From assembly GCF_002806975.1 (NCBI RefSeq), contig NZ_NIHD01000001.1, positions 372,001 to 436,000 on the forward strand: a DNA stretch of 64,000 nt, read 5' to 3'. The translations under genes were made by a program, and so were the position numbers. The stretch comes from Marinobacter aromaticivorans. Its GTDB lineage: Bacteria; Pseudomonadota; Gammaproteobacteria; Pseudomonadales; Oleiphilaceae. The number at the start of each line of letters is the position of its first letter. The stretch's first letter is position 1. The notes under the pieces were generated by a model, which saw only the letters and a program-made list of their open reading frames with translations, ran no database searches and was not told where the DNA came from. Positions 11,802 to 23,141 of the stretch are shown here, one piece after another.

Positions 11802-12449
11802 ATGAAACAACTATCCAGCCATCATCGCGAGCGCGTGAGAGCGGTGCTGAACTCCTCGCCCCTGATACCGGTGATCACCGTTAACGATCCCGATGACGCC
11901 GTGCCTCTGTGCCTGGCTTTGGTTGAGGGAGGTATAAATGTACTGGAAATTACGCTGCGCACTGAGCACGGTGTAAAGGCTATCGAAAAAGTTCGGAAAG
12001 CCATCCCGGAAGCCTGGGTCGGCGCGGGCACTGTCACCAGCATTGCGCAATACCGACAGGTGGAGGCCGCAGGCGCCCAGTTCGTCATCACGCCGGGCGT
12101 GACCGAGGCCATCCTCGAATTTGGCATAACCTCGGAAACGCCACTGTTGCCCGGCATTGCCACCATCTCCGAACTGATGATCGGCTACAATCTGGGCTAC
12201 CGCGAATTCAAGTTCTTCCCGGCCGAAGTCGCCGGCGGCATCCCGGCACTCAAGGCCTTCGGCGGCCCTTTTCCGGACGTTACCTTCTGCCCCACGGGGG
12301 GCATTCGCCGCAACACCGCGGCAGACTACCTGGCCCTCGGCAACGTTCAGGCCGTTGGTGGCACCTGGCTGACGCCAGCTGATGCAGTGGCTGCGAAAGA
12401 CTGGTCGCAGATCACCGAAATTGCGCGGGGGAGCCTGGCTGATCTCTGA
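11802..12449 (+). CDS. eda: KDPG aldolase (2-dehydro-3-deoxyphosphogluconate aldolase)
   Basis: Splits KDPG into pyruvate and glyceraldehyde-3-phosphate, the last step of the Entner-Doudoroff route. 215 residues, usual for the family. Motifs: LEITLRTEHGVKAI with the catalytic Glu, GAGTVTS, EFKFFPAEVAGG with the Schiff-base Lys, and FCPTGGI for phosphate binding. GGAG precedes the ATG. It ends only 11 bases from the end of the convergent pyk gene, with no hairpin between them. Confidence 0.97.
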   Translation: MKQLSSHHRERVRAVLNSSPLIPVITVNDPDDAVPLCLALVEGGINVLEITLRTEHGVKAIEKVRKAIPEAWVGAGTVTSIAQYRQVEAAGAQFVITPGVTEAILEFGITSETPLLPGIATISELMIGYNLGYREFKFFPAEVAGGIPALKAFGGPFPDVTFCPTGGIRRNTAADYLALGNVQAVGGTWLTPADAVAAKDWSQITEIARGSLADL

Positions 12450-12460
12450 CGCGTAACCAT

Positions 12461-13909
12461 TCAGTGAATATCCGAACCCACCCTGACAATCTTCATGGTG
12501 TTGGTTCCGCCCTGGGCATTCACATAATCACCCTTGGTAATTGCCACCAGATCGCCTTCCTTCACCACCTTGCGGGTGACCAGTTCCGACACGGCGAGCG
12601 CGTTGGTTCGGGCATTCGGAATCTTTGCCGAATCAAACGGCACGGTCTGAACGCCCCGGAACAGCACCACCCGGTGCTGGGTTGAGTGGTGGCGGGAAAA
12701 CGCGAAAATGGGCAGGCTTGACTTGATGCGGGACATCAGCCGGGGCGTGGCGCCGGTTTCAGTCATGCAGATGATCGCAGAAACACCTTCAAGGTGGTTG
12801 GCAGCGTACATGGCAGACAGCGCAATGGCCTCATCCACCTGTGCCATGCGCTCATGAATCCGGTGTCCGGACTGATGCATGGACGGATGCTTTTCCGCCC
12901 CCAGGCAGATTCGCACCATTGCTTCGACGGCTTCCCTCGGGTAATCGCCCACGGCTGTCTCGGCAGACAGCATCACCGCATCTGTATAATCCATCACGGC
13001 GTTGGCCACATCCGAGACCTCCGCCCGGGTCGGCATCGGGTTGGTGATCATGGACTCCATCATCTGGGTTGCCGTGATCACGGCGCGGTTCAGAACGCGG
13101 GCGCGGGAAATGATGTGTTTCTGAACGGCCACCAGCGCTGCATCACCGATTTCAACCGCGAGGTCGCCACGGGCCACCATGACCGCATCGGATGCTTCGA
13201 TAACAGCATCCAGCGCGGCGGCATCATGGGCCAGTTCTGCGCGTTCAATCTTTGCCACCAGCCCGGCATCGGACCCCGCCTCTCTGAGCAGGCGGCGAGC
13301 TGTGTGCATGTCCTCGGCCGTGCGCACAAATGAGACAGCTACGTAGTCTGCTCCCAGGCGCGCCGCGGTCACTATGTCCTGCCTGTCTTTGTCTGTCAGG
13401 GCCTCGGCGGAGAGGCCACCGCCTCTCTTGTTCAGGCCCTTGTTGTTGGACAGGGGGCCGCCAATCATTACGGTGGACGTAATGCTGTGTGAATCCAGTG
13501 ACGTGACTTCCATCTCGATGCGCCCGTCATCCAGCACCAGGATATCGCCGGGTTGCACGTCGTTGATCAGTTGTTCGTAGTCGATGCCAACCCGTTCTTC
13601 GGTACCTGCCTCCTTGTCCATGCTTGCATCGAGAACAAACGTCTGGCCGGCAACCAGGGTTACCTTGTTGTCGGTGAACCGGGCGATACGCAGTTTGGGC
13701 CCCTGGAGATCGGCAAGTAGTGCGACAAACCGGCCCTGAGCACTGGCGGCCTCGCGCACCCGGCGTGCGCGGTCGATATGTTCCTGGGCGCTGCCATGGG
13801 AAAAGTTCAGCCGGGTGACGTCTACTCCTGCAGCAATAATGCTGGCCAGGGATTCGGGTGAGTCGGTGGCGGGGCCGAGGGTGGCGACTATCTTGGTACG
13901 CCTGAGCAT
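12461..13909 (-). CDS. pyk: Pyruvate kinase
   Basis: Transfers phosphate from phosphoenolpyruvate to ADP, giving pyruvate and ATP. The start is Met 13909 ([16 protein letters not shown]), giving 482 residues, in line with type II enzymes. Seen: [46 protein letters not shown] loop ([20 protein letters not shown]) and a C-terminal allosteric-type domain. It lies 67 bp downstream of gap on the same strand, so gap-pyk are probably co-transcribed as the lower-glycolysis arm of the locus. Confidence 0.96.
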   Translation of the reverse strand: MLRRTKIVATLGPATDSPESLASIIAAGVDVTRLNFSHGSAQEHIDRARRVREAASAQGRFVALLADLQGPKLRIARFTDNKVTLVAGQTFVLDASMDKEAGTEERVGIDYEQLINDVQPGDILVLDDGRIEMEVTSLDSHSITSTVMIGGPLSNNKGLNKRGGGLSAEALTDKDRQDIVTAARLGADYVAVSFVRTAEDMHTARRLLREAGSDAGLVAKIERAELAHDAAALDAVIEASDAVMVARGDLAVEIGDAALVAVQKHIISRARVLNRAVITATQMMESMITNPMPTRAEVSDVANAVMDYTDAVMLSAETAVGDYPREAVEAMVRICLGAEKHPSMHQSGHRIHERMAQVDEAIALSAMYAANHLEGVSAIICMTETGATPRLMSRIKSSLPIFAFSRHHSTQHRVVLFRGVQTVPFDSAKIPNARTNALAVSELVTRKVVKEGDLVAITKGDYVNAQGGTNTMKIVRVGSDIH

Positions 13910-13976
13910 GGTTGGTGTCCTTTGGTTCTTCAAAATGGTCTCGAACAAGTGGCGGAATGAATCCGGGTGGCCAGGG

Positions 13977-14981
13977 TTACTGGCTGGCCTTGATCAGGGC
14001 AATGGCGTTATCCAGCATGCGATTCGAGAAACCCCATTCATTGTCGTACCAGGCCATGACTTTTACATGACGACCCAGTACCCGGGTGTGGTTCGCGTCA
14101 AAGATGCTTGAGAGCGCATTGTGGTTGAAATCCACGCTCACCAGTTTCTCGGTGTTGTAGCCCAGAACCGGATTGTTCCCGGCGGCCGCTTTTACCGCAT
14201 TATTCACTTCTTCCACTGTGGTTTCCCGACCGGCGATGAAGCCGAAATCCACCAGCGATACATTGATGGTTGGAACCCGAACCGCCAGGCCATCCAGTTT
14301 GCCGTTGAGCGCCGGGATCACCTTGCCAATAGCGGCCGCAGCGCCGGTTTTAGTGGGGATCATGGATTGGGTGGCGGATCGTGCCCGGTACAGGTCGGAA
14401 TGGTAAACGTCGCTCAGTTTCTGGTCGTTGGTGTAAGAGTGGATGGTGGTCATCAGGCCACTCTCAATGCCAATGCTGTCGTGCAGGGCTTCGGCAACAG
14501 GCGCCAGGCAGTTCGTGGTGCAGGATGCGTTGGATATGATGTCGTGCCCGGAGGTCAGGATTTCATGGTTCACTCCGTATACCACCGTGGCATCCGCATC
14601 GGGGCTGGGGGCGGAAATAATGACTTTGCGGGCGCCGGCGCTCAGGTGCGCTGCGGCCTTGGCCCGTTCGGTGAACAGGCCGGTGCATTCAAAGACCACA
14701 TCAACACGGTAGTCTTTCCAGGGAAGTTCTTCCGGGTTGCGGATTGCTGTGATGGCGATCCGGTCGCCGTTCACGGTCAGGGATTCAGCGTCGTGGTTAA
14801 TATCGGCGTTAAACCGGCCATGAACACTGTCATACTTGAGCAGGTGGGCGTTGGTTTCCGCGTTTCCGAGGTCGTTAATGGCAACAACCTGCAGTTGGCT
14901 CCGGTAGTTATTTTCATACAATGCCCTGAGCACATTGCGACCGATACGGCCAAAACCGTTAATTGCGATGCGGATCGTCAT
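13977..14981 (-). CDS. gap: Glyceraldehyde-3-phosphate dehydrogenase, type I
   Basis: Oxidises and phosphorylates glyceraldehyde-3-phosphate with NAD+. 334 residues from Met 14981 ([17 protein letters not shown]); AAGGAGT lies six to seven bases before this Met, while the preceding Met at 14984 is too close. Motifs: GFGRIGR dinucleotide fold, [11 protein letters not shown] with the catalytic Cys, and [12 protein letters not shown] at the C-terminus. It is divergent from edd; the shared region holds HexR-like sites, which fits a HexR regulon. This is likely the catabolic Gap of the Entner-Doudoroff cluster, as in pseudomonads. Confidence 0.95.
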   Translation of the reverse strand: MTIRIAINGFGRIGRNVLRALYENNYRSQLQVVAINDLGNAETNAHLLKYDSVHGRFNADINHDAESLTVNGDRIAITAIRNPEELPWKDYRVDVVFECTGLFTERAKAAAHLSAGARKVIISAPSPDADATVVYGVNHEILTSGHDIISNASCTTNCLAPVAEALHDSIGIESGLMTTIHSYTNDQKLSDVYHSDLYRARSATQSMIPTKTGAAAAIGKVIPALNGKLDGLAVRVPTINVSLVDFGFIAGRETTVEEVNNAVKAAAGNNPVLGYNTEKLVSVDFNHNALSSIFDANHTRVLGRHVKVMAWYDNEWGFSNRMLDNAIALIKASQ

Positions 14982-15027
14982 CATTTGACTCCTTGTTGGT
15001 CGTTTTTTGTTCGTTGATTTTCTTTGA

Positions 15028-15043
15028 TGTAGTAAATATAACA
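15028..15043 (-). promoter_or_regulatory. HexR-like operator before gap
   Basis: TGTAGTAAATATAACA, 47 bases upstream of the gap start on the minus strand, resembles the HexR palindrome in its left half (TGTAGT) and partly in its right half. It was found beside Entner-Doudoroff genes, as expected for HexR. Confidence 0.45.
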
Positions 15044-15120
15044 ACAAAAAAACAACAAATGAACGATCTGAAGGTGAAATATCCAAAAAAAGAAAGTAAA
15101 GTTACGAATAAAAGATCACT

Positions 15121-15135
15121 CTAGTAATTTACACA
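15121..15135 (+). promoter_or_regulatory. HexR-like operator before edd
   Basis: CTAGTAATTTACACA ends 12 bases before the edd ATG. Its right half TTTACA fits the HexR pattern and the left half AGTAA partly fits. Binding here would overlap the edd leader. Confidence 0.4.
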
Positions 15136-15147
15136 ACGGAGCCCATC

Positions 15148-16968
15148 ATGCACCCGACCGTCGCCAAGGTTACCCAGAGAATTATCAAGCGCAGTGAGTC
15201 AACGCGGCAGGATTACCTGGACCGCATGAATGTTCTGAAAGCCCGGTCCCCGCACCGGAGTGCTCTTTCCTGTGGCAATCTGGCCCACGGTTTTGCGGCC
15301 TGCAGTCAGGGCGACAAAGACACCCTGAAGTTCATGAACAAGGCCAACGTAGCCGTGGTTACGGCCTACAACGATATGCTTTCCGCCCACCAGCCCTATG
15401 AGAGATTTCCGGAACTGATCCGGGAGGCAGCGAGGGGAATGGGGTCTGTTGCGCAGGTTGCCGGTGGCACCCCCGCCATGTGTGATGGGGTAACCCAGGG
15501 TCAGCCGGGTATGGAGCTGAGCCTGTTTTCCCGGGACACCATCGCCATGAGTACCGCGGTGGCCCTGAGTCACAACATGTTCGATGCCACTCTGCTGCTG
15601 GGGATCTGCGACAAAATTGTTCCCGGCCTTCTGATCGGTGCCCTCAGCTTCGGTTACCTCCCCACCATTCTGGTTCCGGCGGGCCCGATGCCCTCGGGGC
15701 TTCCGAACAAAGAAAAGCAGCGCATCCGTCAGCTCTACGCCGAAGGCAAGGTTGGCAGGGAAGAACTGCTTGAGGCCGAGAGCAAGTCGTATCACAGCCC
15801 GGGCACCTGCACGTTTTATGGCACTGCCAACAGCAATCAGCTATTAGTGGAGGTCATGGGGCTGCACTTGCCCGGGGCGGCATTTGTAAATCCCCATACG
15901 CCGCTGCGTGATGAACTCACGCGGGCAGCAACCGAACAGGTGATCAAACTCTCGAAGCCTCACGGTGGCGAACTCGGTCTGTGCGACATGGTGGATGAAA
16001 AGAGCATCGTTAATGGCCTGGTGGCGCTTCTGGTCACCGGTGGTTCCACCAATCACACCATCCACTGGATCGCCATTGCCCGGGCGGCGGGTATCATTAT
16101 CGACTGGAACGACTATGCCGAGCTTTCCTCAGTGGTGCCGTCCATGACCCGGATATACCCTAACGGCGAGGAAGACGTGAATGCGTTTCACGAAGCGGGC
16201 GGTACGCCGTTCCTGATCCGGGAGCTACTGAGTGGTGGCTACCTGCACAATGACGTGAACACGGTAGTGGGCTATGGCCTGGAGCGTTACGCCCGGATGC
16301 CGGAGTTGGAGGATAAAAATCTGGTCTGGAAGCCCGCGTCGGAAAAAAGTCTGCGACCGGATGTTCTCAGCCCGGTGGCGGAACCGTTTGCACCGGATGG
16401 CGGGCTGAAAGTGCTCAATGGCAATCTTGGCCGGGGTGTGATCAAGGTGTCTGCCGTTGCCCCCGAGCACCGTAAGGTGGAAGCTCCCGCCGTGGTGTTT
16501 AATGACCAGAACGAACTCAAGGCCTCATTTGAAGCCGGCGATCTGGACAGGGATTGCATTGTGATTGTGCGTTTCCAGGGCCCGAAAAGTAATGGCATGC
16601 CGGAACTGCACAAACTCACCCCCTACCTGGGAGTATTGCAGGACCGCGGATTCAGGGTTGGCCTGGTGACGGATGGCCGCATGTCCGGTGCGTCCGGCAA
16701 GGTGCCCGCAGCGATCCATGTTTACCCGGAAGCGCTGGATGGCGGGCCTCTGGCGAAAGTCAAAAATGGTGATCCGGTCTGCCTGGATGCCGAAAAAGGC
16801 ATTCTTGCCATCCGGGTCGACGAGCAGGAGTTAGCCGGGCGGGAATCTGAAAAAGCGGACCTTACGGGTTATCATCACGGCTATGGACGGGAACTGTTTG
16901 GCTGGATGCGTCGCGCCACCAGTAATCCCGAGAAAGGGGCCAGCTTTTTCTGGAATCATGAGGCATGA
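15148..16968 (+). CDS. edd: Phosphogluconate dehydratase
   Basis: Fe-S enzyme that dehydrates 6-phosphogluconate to KDPG. 606 residues, usual length. Motifs of the IlvD/Edd family: [60 protein letters not shown] and [19 protein letters not shown]; the Cys in the second to fourth motifs are the expected cluster ligands. GGAG lies seven bases before the ATG. The stop overlaps the glk start by four bases (ATGA), so the two are translationally coupled. Confidence 0.97.
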   Translation: MHPTVAKVTQRIIKRSESTRQDYLDRMNVLKARSPHRSALSCGNLAHGFAACSQGDKDTLKFMNKANVAVVTAYNDMLSAHQPYERFPELIREAARGMGSVAQVAGGTPAMCDGVTQGQPGMELSLFSRDTIAMSTAVALSHNMFDATLLLGICDKIVPGLLIGALSFGYLPTILVPAGPMPSGLPNKEKQRIRQLYAEGKVGREELLEAESKSYHSPGTCTFYGTANSNQLLVEVMGLHLPGAAFVNPHTPLRDELTRAATEQVIKLSKPHGGELGLCDMVDEKSIVNGLVALLVTGGSTNHTIHWIAIARAAGIIIDWNDYAELSSVVPSMTRIYPNGEEDVNAFHEAGGTPFLIRELLSGGYLHNDVNTVVGYGLERYARMPELEDKNLVWKPASEKSLRPDVLSPVAEPFAPDGGLKVLNGNLGRGVIKVSAVAPEHRKVEAPAVVFNDQNELKASFEAGDLDRDCIVIVRFQGPKSNGMPELHKLTPYLGVLQDRGFRVGLVTDGRMSGASGKVPAAIHVYPEALDGGPLAKVKNGDPVCLDAEKGILAIRVDEQELAGRESEKADLTGYHHGYGRELFGWMRRATSNPEKGASFFWNHEA

Positions 16969-17930
16969 CAGCAGCACACTATTCACTGGTCGGTGATATC
17001 GGTGGCACCAATGCGCGCTTTGCGCTGGTAGAGCGGGGCAGCGTGCAGCCCCGGGCCATAGAGATCCTGCCCTGCGGGGAATACAACAATCTCGAGAATG
17101 CCGTTCGGGATTACCTGACACGGGTCGGGGTTTCGGAAGTGGATGGGGCCTGCCTGGCGGTTGCCTCGCCCGTACGCGGAACCCAGGTGCGGATGACCAA
17201 CAACCACTGGCGCTTTGATACCGAAGAAATCCGAAAAGAGTTTGGCTGGGCGGCATTCAAGGTGATCAACGATTTTACCGCTATGGCACTTGGTGTTCCC
17301 CATGTTGCGGATGACCAACTGGTTCATGTTTGCGGGGGGCCGGGTGACAGTCGGCGTCCCAGGCTTGTTATGGGGCCTGGAACCGGGCTCGGGGTTTCCG
17401 GGCTGGTGCCGATTCAACAGGGTTGGGTGCCCTTGATGACCGAAGGCGGGCACGTGGATTTTGCGCCGACGGACGACACTGAAATGGCGGTGTTGCGTAT
17501 CCTCAAGGCCCGCTTCGGCCGGGTTTCGGTGGAGCGGATTCTGTGCGGCCAGGGTCTGTTGAACCTCTACCAGGCCCATGCGGAAATCCAGGGTGTCGCT
17601 GCCCCACTGGATGGCCCGGAGAAAATCACGTCAGCGGCTCTGGATAACACGGATACCCTGGCCCGACATACCCTGCGGCATTTCTGCGAGTTGCTGGGTC
17701 GCGTTGCCGGTAATGGTGTGCTGACGCTTGGAAGTACCGGAGGGGTTTACCTGTGTGGCGGCATTCTGCCCCGCATTCTGGATTTTTTCCTGGAAAGCCC
17801 GTTCAGCAGTGGTTTTGAAGACAAGGGCAGAATGCGCCCGCTGCTGGAGTTTACGCCGGTTTACGTGGTCATGGAGCCATACACGGGGCTGTTGGGAGCC
17901 GCCGAGGCACTGGGTAATCCGGAGGTGTAA
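16965..17930 (+). CDS. glk: Glucokinase
   Basis: Phosphorylates cytoplasmic glucose with ATP, feeding Zwf. 321 residues, same length as E. coli Glk. Seen: [16 protein letters not shown] (phosphate-1 loop), [13 protein letters not shown] with the catalytic Asp, [13 protein letters not shown] and EGGHVDFAP. It overlaps edd by four bases. Its place makes sense if glucose arrives inside the cell from maltodextrin hydrolysis rather than by a phosphotransferase system, none of which is visible. Confidence 0.96.
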   Translation: MTAAHYSLVGDIGGTNARFALVERGSVQPRAIEILPCGEYNNLENAVRDYLTRVGVSEVDGACLAVASPVRGTQVRMTNNHWRFDTEEIRKEFGWAAFKVINDFTAMALGVPHVADDQLVHVCGGPGDSRRPRLVMGPGTGLGVSGLVPIQQGWVPLMTEGGHVDFAPTDDTEMAVLRILKARFGRVSVERILCGQGLLNLYQAHAEIQGVAAPLDGPEKITSAALDNTDTLARHTLRHFCELLGRVAGNGVLTLGSTGGVYLCGGILPRILDFFLESPFSSGFEDKGRMRPLLEFTPVYVVMEPYTGLLGAAEALGNPEV

Positions 17931-17987
17931 GCCCGCCAAGCCCGCGCCCATTCAGGGGCGGACTTTCCAGTGGGCCTGCCGGCGAAT

Positions 17988-19238
17988 TTAGAGCCGCAGA
18001 GGCTTGCCCGCCTCCCGGCGCCGCTCTTCCCATTCTTCCCGGGTCTGGGCCGCCTGATCGCCGGGCATGGAATCGATGATGCTGAAATAATCGGAACCGT
18101 ATTCATCAGCGATGATTGTGTTGCGTGGTTTGACCTTGACCACATACACCGTCTGGATATTCTGGTGATCGAATTCCCGCCAGTACTGCTCGTCCTTCAG
18201 AAAAGTGTATCTGTGCCCCTCCAGGGCCCGAATGAGGCTGGTGGTATTGGTGGTACCGGTTCGCTCGACCGCATCCTTGTATTGATAAACAATGCTGTAG
18301 GCAGAAGCCGCAGCGGTTGAGGGCCGCATTTCATACCGCTTTGAGAAGGCCTCTACAAATTCTTTTCCTCTGGGGTAGTTAAGCTCGTAGGGCACGTTCC
18401 ATACCCAGGGCGAGCCGCCGATAACGCCTTCCATAATGGTGGGGCCCACCTGACGTGCCATGCCCAGGGTCAGGTTGGGCACTACGACCTGCATCTTGCT
18501 GGTGAGCCCCATTTCGTAAGCCACGTTAAGGGCGCGTACCATGTCGTCGCCAAACAGGACCATCATCAGAACCTTGGCATTGCTGGCATCCGCTTGTTCA
18601 AGTGCGTGCCGGAAGTCGGTGATCAGGGCTCTGGGGAACGGGGTCTTCACGCCCTGATGGCGCTGAGTGTCTTCGGTTCCCGAGAATTTGCGTACCGACT
18701 CCTCCACGGACCAACCCCAGGTGTAGTCAGCCGTGATGTAGAAGTAATCATCGTCGGCGTGATTGCTGGTCAGGTACTGGCTGAGGGCTTTTGCGGCCAT
18801 CCAGGCGTTGTAGGGTTCCCGGAACATATGAGAATGCCCTTCGGCGCCCGTGGTCGCGTTCGAGTAAGTGAGGGTGCCAAAGTAGATCCTGTCCCGTTCG
18901 CGCGCGGCTTTGCCGGAAGCAATGGCAACCGCACTCGACACACCGCCGAACACCATCTGGACACCTTCAAGGTCGATCAGTTCGGCTGTGTTTTTCGCAC
19001 CCTGGGCCGGTTCACCACGGGTATTTCTGATCACCAGTTCCAGTTGGCGACCCATGACACCGCCGGCCTTGTTGATTTCGTCAACCGCCAGAAAAGCGCC
19101 CAGACGCTGTTGCAGCCCCTGGTCCTTGTAGCGACCGGTCTGGGGGTAGTTCAGTCCGATTTTAAGAGTTTCGGCATAAGCAGTGGTACTCGCCACCAGT
19201 AGCAGGCAAGCAGAAAAGAGCACTTTTCTGACATTCAT
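17988..19238 (-). CDS. Orphan periplasmic solute-binding protein (branched-chain amino acid/urea type)
   Basis: Type I periplasmic binding protein. The start is Met 19238 (MNVRKVLFSACLLL) with GGAGG upstream, giving 416 residues and a signal peptide ending TAYA. The mature part begins ETLKIGLNYPQTGRYKDQG, typical of LivJ/UrtA-like proteins, with AFLAVDEINKAGGVMGRQLEL and VFGGVSSAVAIASGKAA. No permease or ATPase gene is adjacent. It lies between glk and the amylase, so either it serves a distant transporter or acts as a sensor partner. The ligand is unknown; an aromatic-rich middle (YFYITADYTWGWSVEE) is notable. Confidence 0.85.
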   Translation of the reverse strand: MNVRKVLFSACLLLVASTTAYAETLKIGLNYPQTGRYKDQGLQQRLGAFLAVDEINKAGGVMGRQLELVIRNTRGEPAQGAKNTAELIDLEGVQMVFGGVSSAVAIASGKAARERDRIYFGTLTYSNATTGAEGHSHMFREPYNAWMAAKALSQYLTSNHADDDYFYITADYTWGWSVEESVRKFSGTEDTQRHQGVKTPFPRALITDFRHALEQADASNAKVLMMVLFGDDMVRALNVAYEMGLTSKMQVVVPNLTLGMARQVGPTIMEGVIGGSPWVWNVPYELNYPRGKEFVEAFSKRYEMRPSTAAASAYSIVYQYKDAVERTGTTNTTSLIRALEGHRYTFLKDEQYWREFDHQNIQTVYVVKVKPRNTIIADEYGSDYFSIIDSMPGDQAAQTREEWEERRREAGKPLRL

Positions 19239-19385
19239 TCGGGCTGGCCTCCGGAATTGCAGCGCCACAGAGGAGGCGGACTGCGTTTTTCTGATTATTT
19301 CTTAACCGGAATAGTGTGGCATTGAACCGGAAGCCAACAATGGGACTAAAGTGGAATTTTGGGTAAAAAATTGTAGGTTGGTGAC

Positions 19386-19733
19386 TTATGTCAAATTTGC
19401 GATACCCTTCAGGGCACCGCAGTTTGCCGCATTGCCTCCAGCAGAGCGAACCAGAGTAGTCGCCAGTGATTCCGCATCCAGCAGCGGATCTGGCCGGTGA
19501 ATAAGGAATGTATGGATCTGCCCGACCCGAAGCCGGCTCAGTGCCTCGCCGAAAACACGCTCGCATTCGCCATCCCCATAAATATCAGCGTGGTCAAAGG
19601 TATTAAGACCTTCATCCAGCCTTTTTTGTATCCAGGCTGCCAGCCGTGCCGGTTTGCAAAGTTCGGCATGGTCCAGCAGGCGCATCATGCCAGGAATAAG
19701 AGGGGTTTCTTCCAGAAATCTCGAATAACTCAT
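19386..19733 (-). pseudogene. Remnant of an aldo/keto reductase (internally deleted and truncated)
   Basis: From Met 19733 the frame encodes MSYSRFLEETPLIPGMMRLL and LDEGLNTFDHADIYGDGECE, clearly the N-terminus of a YdhF-type aldo/keto reductase with the catalytic-type DHADIYG stretch. FGEALSR is followed at once by VGQIHTFLIHRPDPLLDA, which in full-length proteins comes many residues later, so a block holding the catalytic Lys region is gone. After DAESLATTLV the sequence leaves the family and stops, so the C-terminal half is missing. It starts seven bases past the amylase stop, so it is likely still transcribed. A working enzyme is very unlikely. Confidence 0.8.
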
Positions 19734-19740
19734 GGTCAGC

Positions 19741-21564
19741 TCACTTTCTCCCGAACGCAATCACCACCCGCTCATCGCCGTTGGTTCTTGAGAATACATA
19801 GGGTCGCTGGCTGATCAACCGGTGCTCGCCTGCGCCGATGGCAGGGTGGCGCTCGCGGAACTTGCCCAGTTTCTGCCAGTGCTCGAGGATGGCGGACACC
19901 TCGCCATTCTCAATGGCGCGCCAGTTCATGTCGGACCGGGTGCCCTGATGGGGATCGGACCCGGTTGGCCCGAACGCGCGACCGGACTCATCGCCATAGA
20001 ACACCTGAACTGCACCGGGGGTCAGCATAAGTGCAGCCGCAGCCCGCTTCTGTAGCGCCGAGTCATTGCCTGCAAGCTGGCTGAACAGTCTGGTGTCGTG
20101 GGAAGAGATATAGCTCAGTACGTTGAAGTTGTCGGCACCGTGCAGTTTGCCGGCGTAATCACTGTAGACGGACTCCATGGCGGGCAGGCACTGGGCACCG
20201 GCCCGGGCCTCTTCCTGGAAGTCGAAGTTGATCACCGCGTCGAAGCCGGCATCAAAATAGGCGGTCTTGCGGACGGAGTGGGGGAAAACCTCGGCAACCA
20301 TCCAGAACTCGTCTGCCGGTAGTTCAGTGTCGGGGTTGCGGCTGCGGTAATCATCCAGGGCGGCCTGGGCCTCCTGCTTGAGCGCCAGCCAGGCTTCCGG
20401 CTCCACATGCTTGGCGGTATCCACCCGGAAACCGTCCACCCCGAACTCCCGGACCCAGTCGGTGAGCCAGGTGATCAGGTAATCCCGCACCGTGGCATTG
20501 TCCAGTTGCCGGCTCCGGGAGGTTTCCTTGTTCCGGAGGAAGACAGGAAGATCAACGGCCTGTTCGGCTTCCGTCTTGAAATCCGGCAGGAAGGCAAGAG
20601 AACCGCGCTGAGGATCGACGGAGGCGTTTGCTGGCGTGTCGTAGTCGGCGATACCGGCCCTGACCCAGTCCTTTCCCCACCAGTTGCGCCAGTCCGGATG
20701 GTCGTAATCAATGAGGGCGTGGTAGGCGTGGAAGTTTTCCCAGGATTCCGGTTGCCAATCACCCCACTGCGCGGGCAGATGCTTTTCGAACCCTTCGAAC
20801 AGCGAACCGAAACCAAAGGTCTGCATATCCTGAAGTGTGCTGTACCCCGGATGGTTCATAACCACATCCATAACTACCCGGATGCCCCGCTCGTGGGCTT
20901 CCTGAACCAGGGTGCGAAACTCCTCCCGGGTGCCGAAGTTGGCGTCCGGTACGGTGAAGTCCAGGGCGTAGTAGCCATGGTAGCCGTAATGCTGGAAATC
21001 GCCCCGGTCACCACCTCCGACCCAGCCGTGCATCTGCTCGAAGGGCGGGGTAATCCAGAGGGCACTCACACCAAGTTCTGACAGGTAATCCAGCTTTTGT
21101 GTGAGGCCGGCAAAATCACCGCCATGAAAGGTGCCGATTTCATCCTTGCCATCCGTCCGTCGACCGTAATTAAGGTCGTTGCGTGTGGTGCCATTGGCAA
21201 AACGATCGGTCACGGCAAAATAGACCGTCGCGCCCGCCCAGGTGAACTGGCCTTTGGCGGTGTCTACCGATTCCAGTAACAATAAGCCCTCGGCACCATC
21301 TCCCGGGGCCATGGTTACCTGGCCTTCGCGGACGCGGGCCGTGTTGCCAGTGTAGAAATCTCTTACCAGTGTGCCATCCGAGAATACGGAGCCGACCTGA
21401 ATCGTCATTTCGGTTGATTCGGCCTCGCAAAAAACGCTGGTATCATTTCCCGAAGGTGGCCCGGCCACAACCGGAGGCTTGCCGGGGCCTGAGGCGCAGC
21501 CCGCCGCGATCAGGGCCGAGGCTATGCAGGCATGGAGTTTCAGGTGTCTGGCACAGGGGTTCAT
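19741..21564 (-). CDS. malS: MalS-like alpha-amylase, lipoprotein
   Basis: GH13 alpha-amylase cutting alpha-1,4 bonds of starch and long maltodextrins outside the cytoplasm. 607 residues with lipobox AAGC near residue 23. It has an N-terminal beta domain (about 45-130), then the catalytic barrel: VYFAVTDRFANG, VVMDVVMNHPGY (about 234), GFRVDTAKH with the nucleophile (about 380), MVAEVFPHS with the acid Glu (about 423) and SSHDTRLF (about 485). The layout and HWL-type loops match E. coli MalS, which is soluble in the periplasm, whereas this one is lipid-anchored. GGAGCAA precedes the ATG. It is divergent from malE and shares a MalT-box-like region. Confidence 0.88.
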   Translation of the reverse strand: MNPCARHLKLHACIASALIAAGCASGPGKPPVVAGPPSGNDTSVFCEAESTEMTIQVGSVFSDGTLVRDFYTGNTARVREGQVTMAPGDGAEGLLLLESVDTAKGQFTWAGATVYFAVTDRFANGTTRNDLNYGRRTDGKDEIGTFHGGDFAGLTQKLDYLSELGVSALWITPPFEQMHGWVGGGDRGDFQHYGYHGYYALDFTVPDANFGTREEFRTLVQEAHERGIRVVMDVVMNHPGYSTLQDMQTFGFGSLFEGFEKHLPAQWGDWQPESWENFHAYHALIDYDHPDWRNWWGKDWVRAGIADYDTPANASVDPQRGSLAFLPDFKTEAEQAVDLPVFLRNKETSRSRQLDNATVRDYLITWLTDWVREFGVDGFRVDTAKHVEPEAWLALKQEAQAALDDYRSRNPDTELPADEFWMVAEVFPHSVRKTAYFDAGFDAVINFDFQEEARAGAQCLPAMESVYSDYAGKLHGADNFNVLSYISSHDTRLFSQLAGNDSALQKRAAAALMLTPGAVQVFYGDESGRAFGPTGSDPHQGTRSDMNWRAIENGEVSAILEHWQKLGKFRERHPAIGAGEHRLISQRPYVFSRTNGDERVVIAFGRK

Positions 21565-21622
21565 GGCAGTTGCTCCGTTTCGGTTTTCATTCTTGTGAGT
21601 GCCATCAAACCAGACTTCTCCC

Positions 21623-21673
21623 GGGGGCGGTAGGAGGAATTTTCTACGCCTGTCTACTCCCCTTTGCTACGCC
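21623..21673. promoter_or_regulatory. MalT-box-like array between the amylase gene and malE
   Basis: GGGGGCGGTAG (21623-21633) reads toward the amylase gene, while CTACGCC (21644-21650), CTACTCCCC (21654-21662) and CTACGCC (21667-21673) read toward malE. Thus each half of this divergent region carries boxes in the same gene-relative orientation as pulA, lamB and the alpha-glucosidase. The malE side has three boxes at intervals of 10 and 13 bases. Confidence 0.55.
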
Positions 21674-21826
21674 TCGGGGAATGAAATAAGGGGTGATGCT
21701 TATTACCGGGAATTGCCACACAGTGCCACTACTCGCAAATGAAAGCTTTGCGTTACGTCCGGTCCCACAACCTCGCGCATGGCCGGAAAACAAGAATAAG
21801 GCAAGAACATACAGAGGAATCACCTG

Positions 21827-23026
<1,200 letters not shown>

Positions 23027-23141
23027 CCAGGCTGGTAAGCCGGAGCCGGGCCGTGTTGCCGCTGCCCGGCTCCGGGCAACTGAGACGTGCATGAACATCC
23101 GCCGTTGCCTTGGGGCGACGGATATCAACGGGCTGACTACA

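Noticed and set aside
10347..11810. 487-residue minus-strand frame across zwf and pgl
   Set aside because: Ser/Arg-rich shadow translation of two well-supported genes in high-GC DNA.
12870..12892. CATGGACGGATG stretch in pyk as a further composite-hairpin core
   Set aside because: It is coding sequence without paired arms or the rest of the core.
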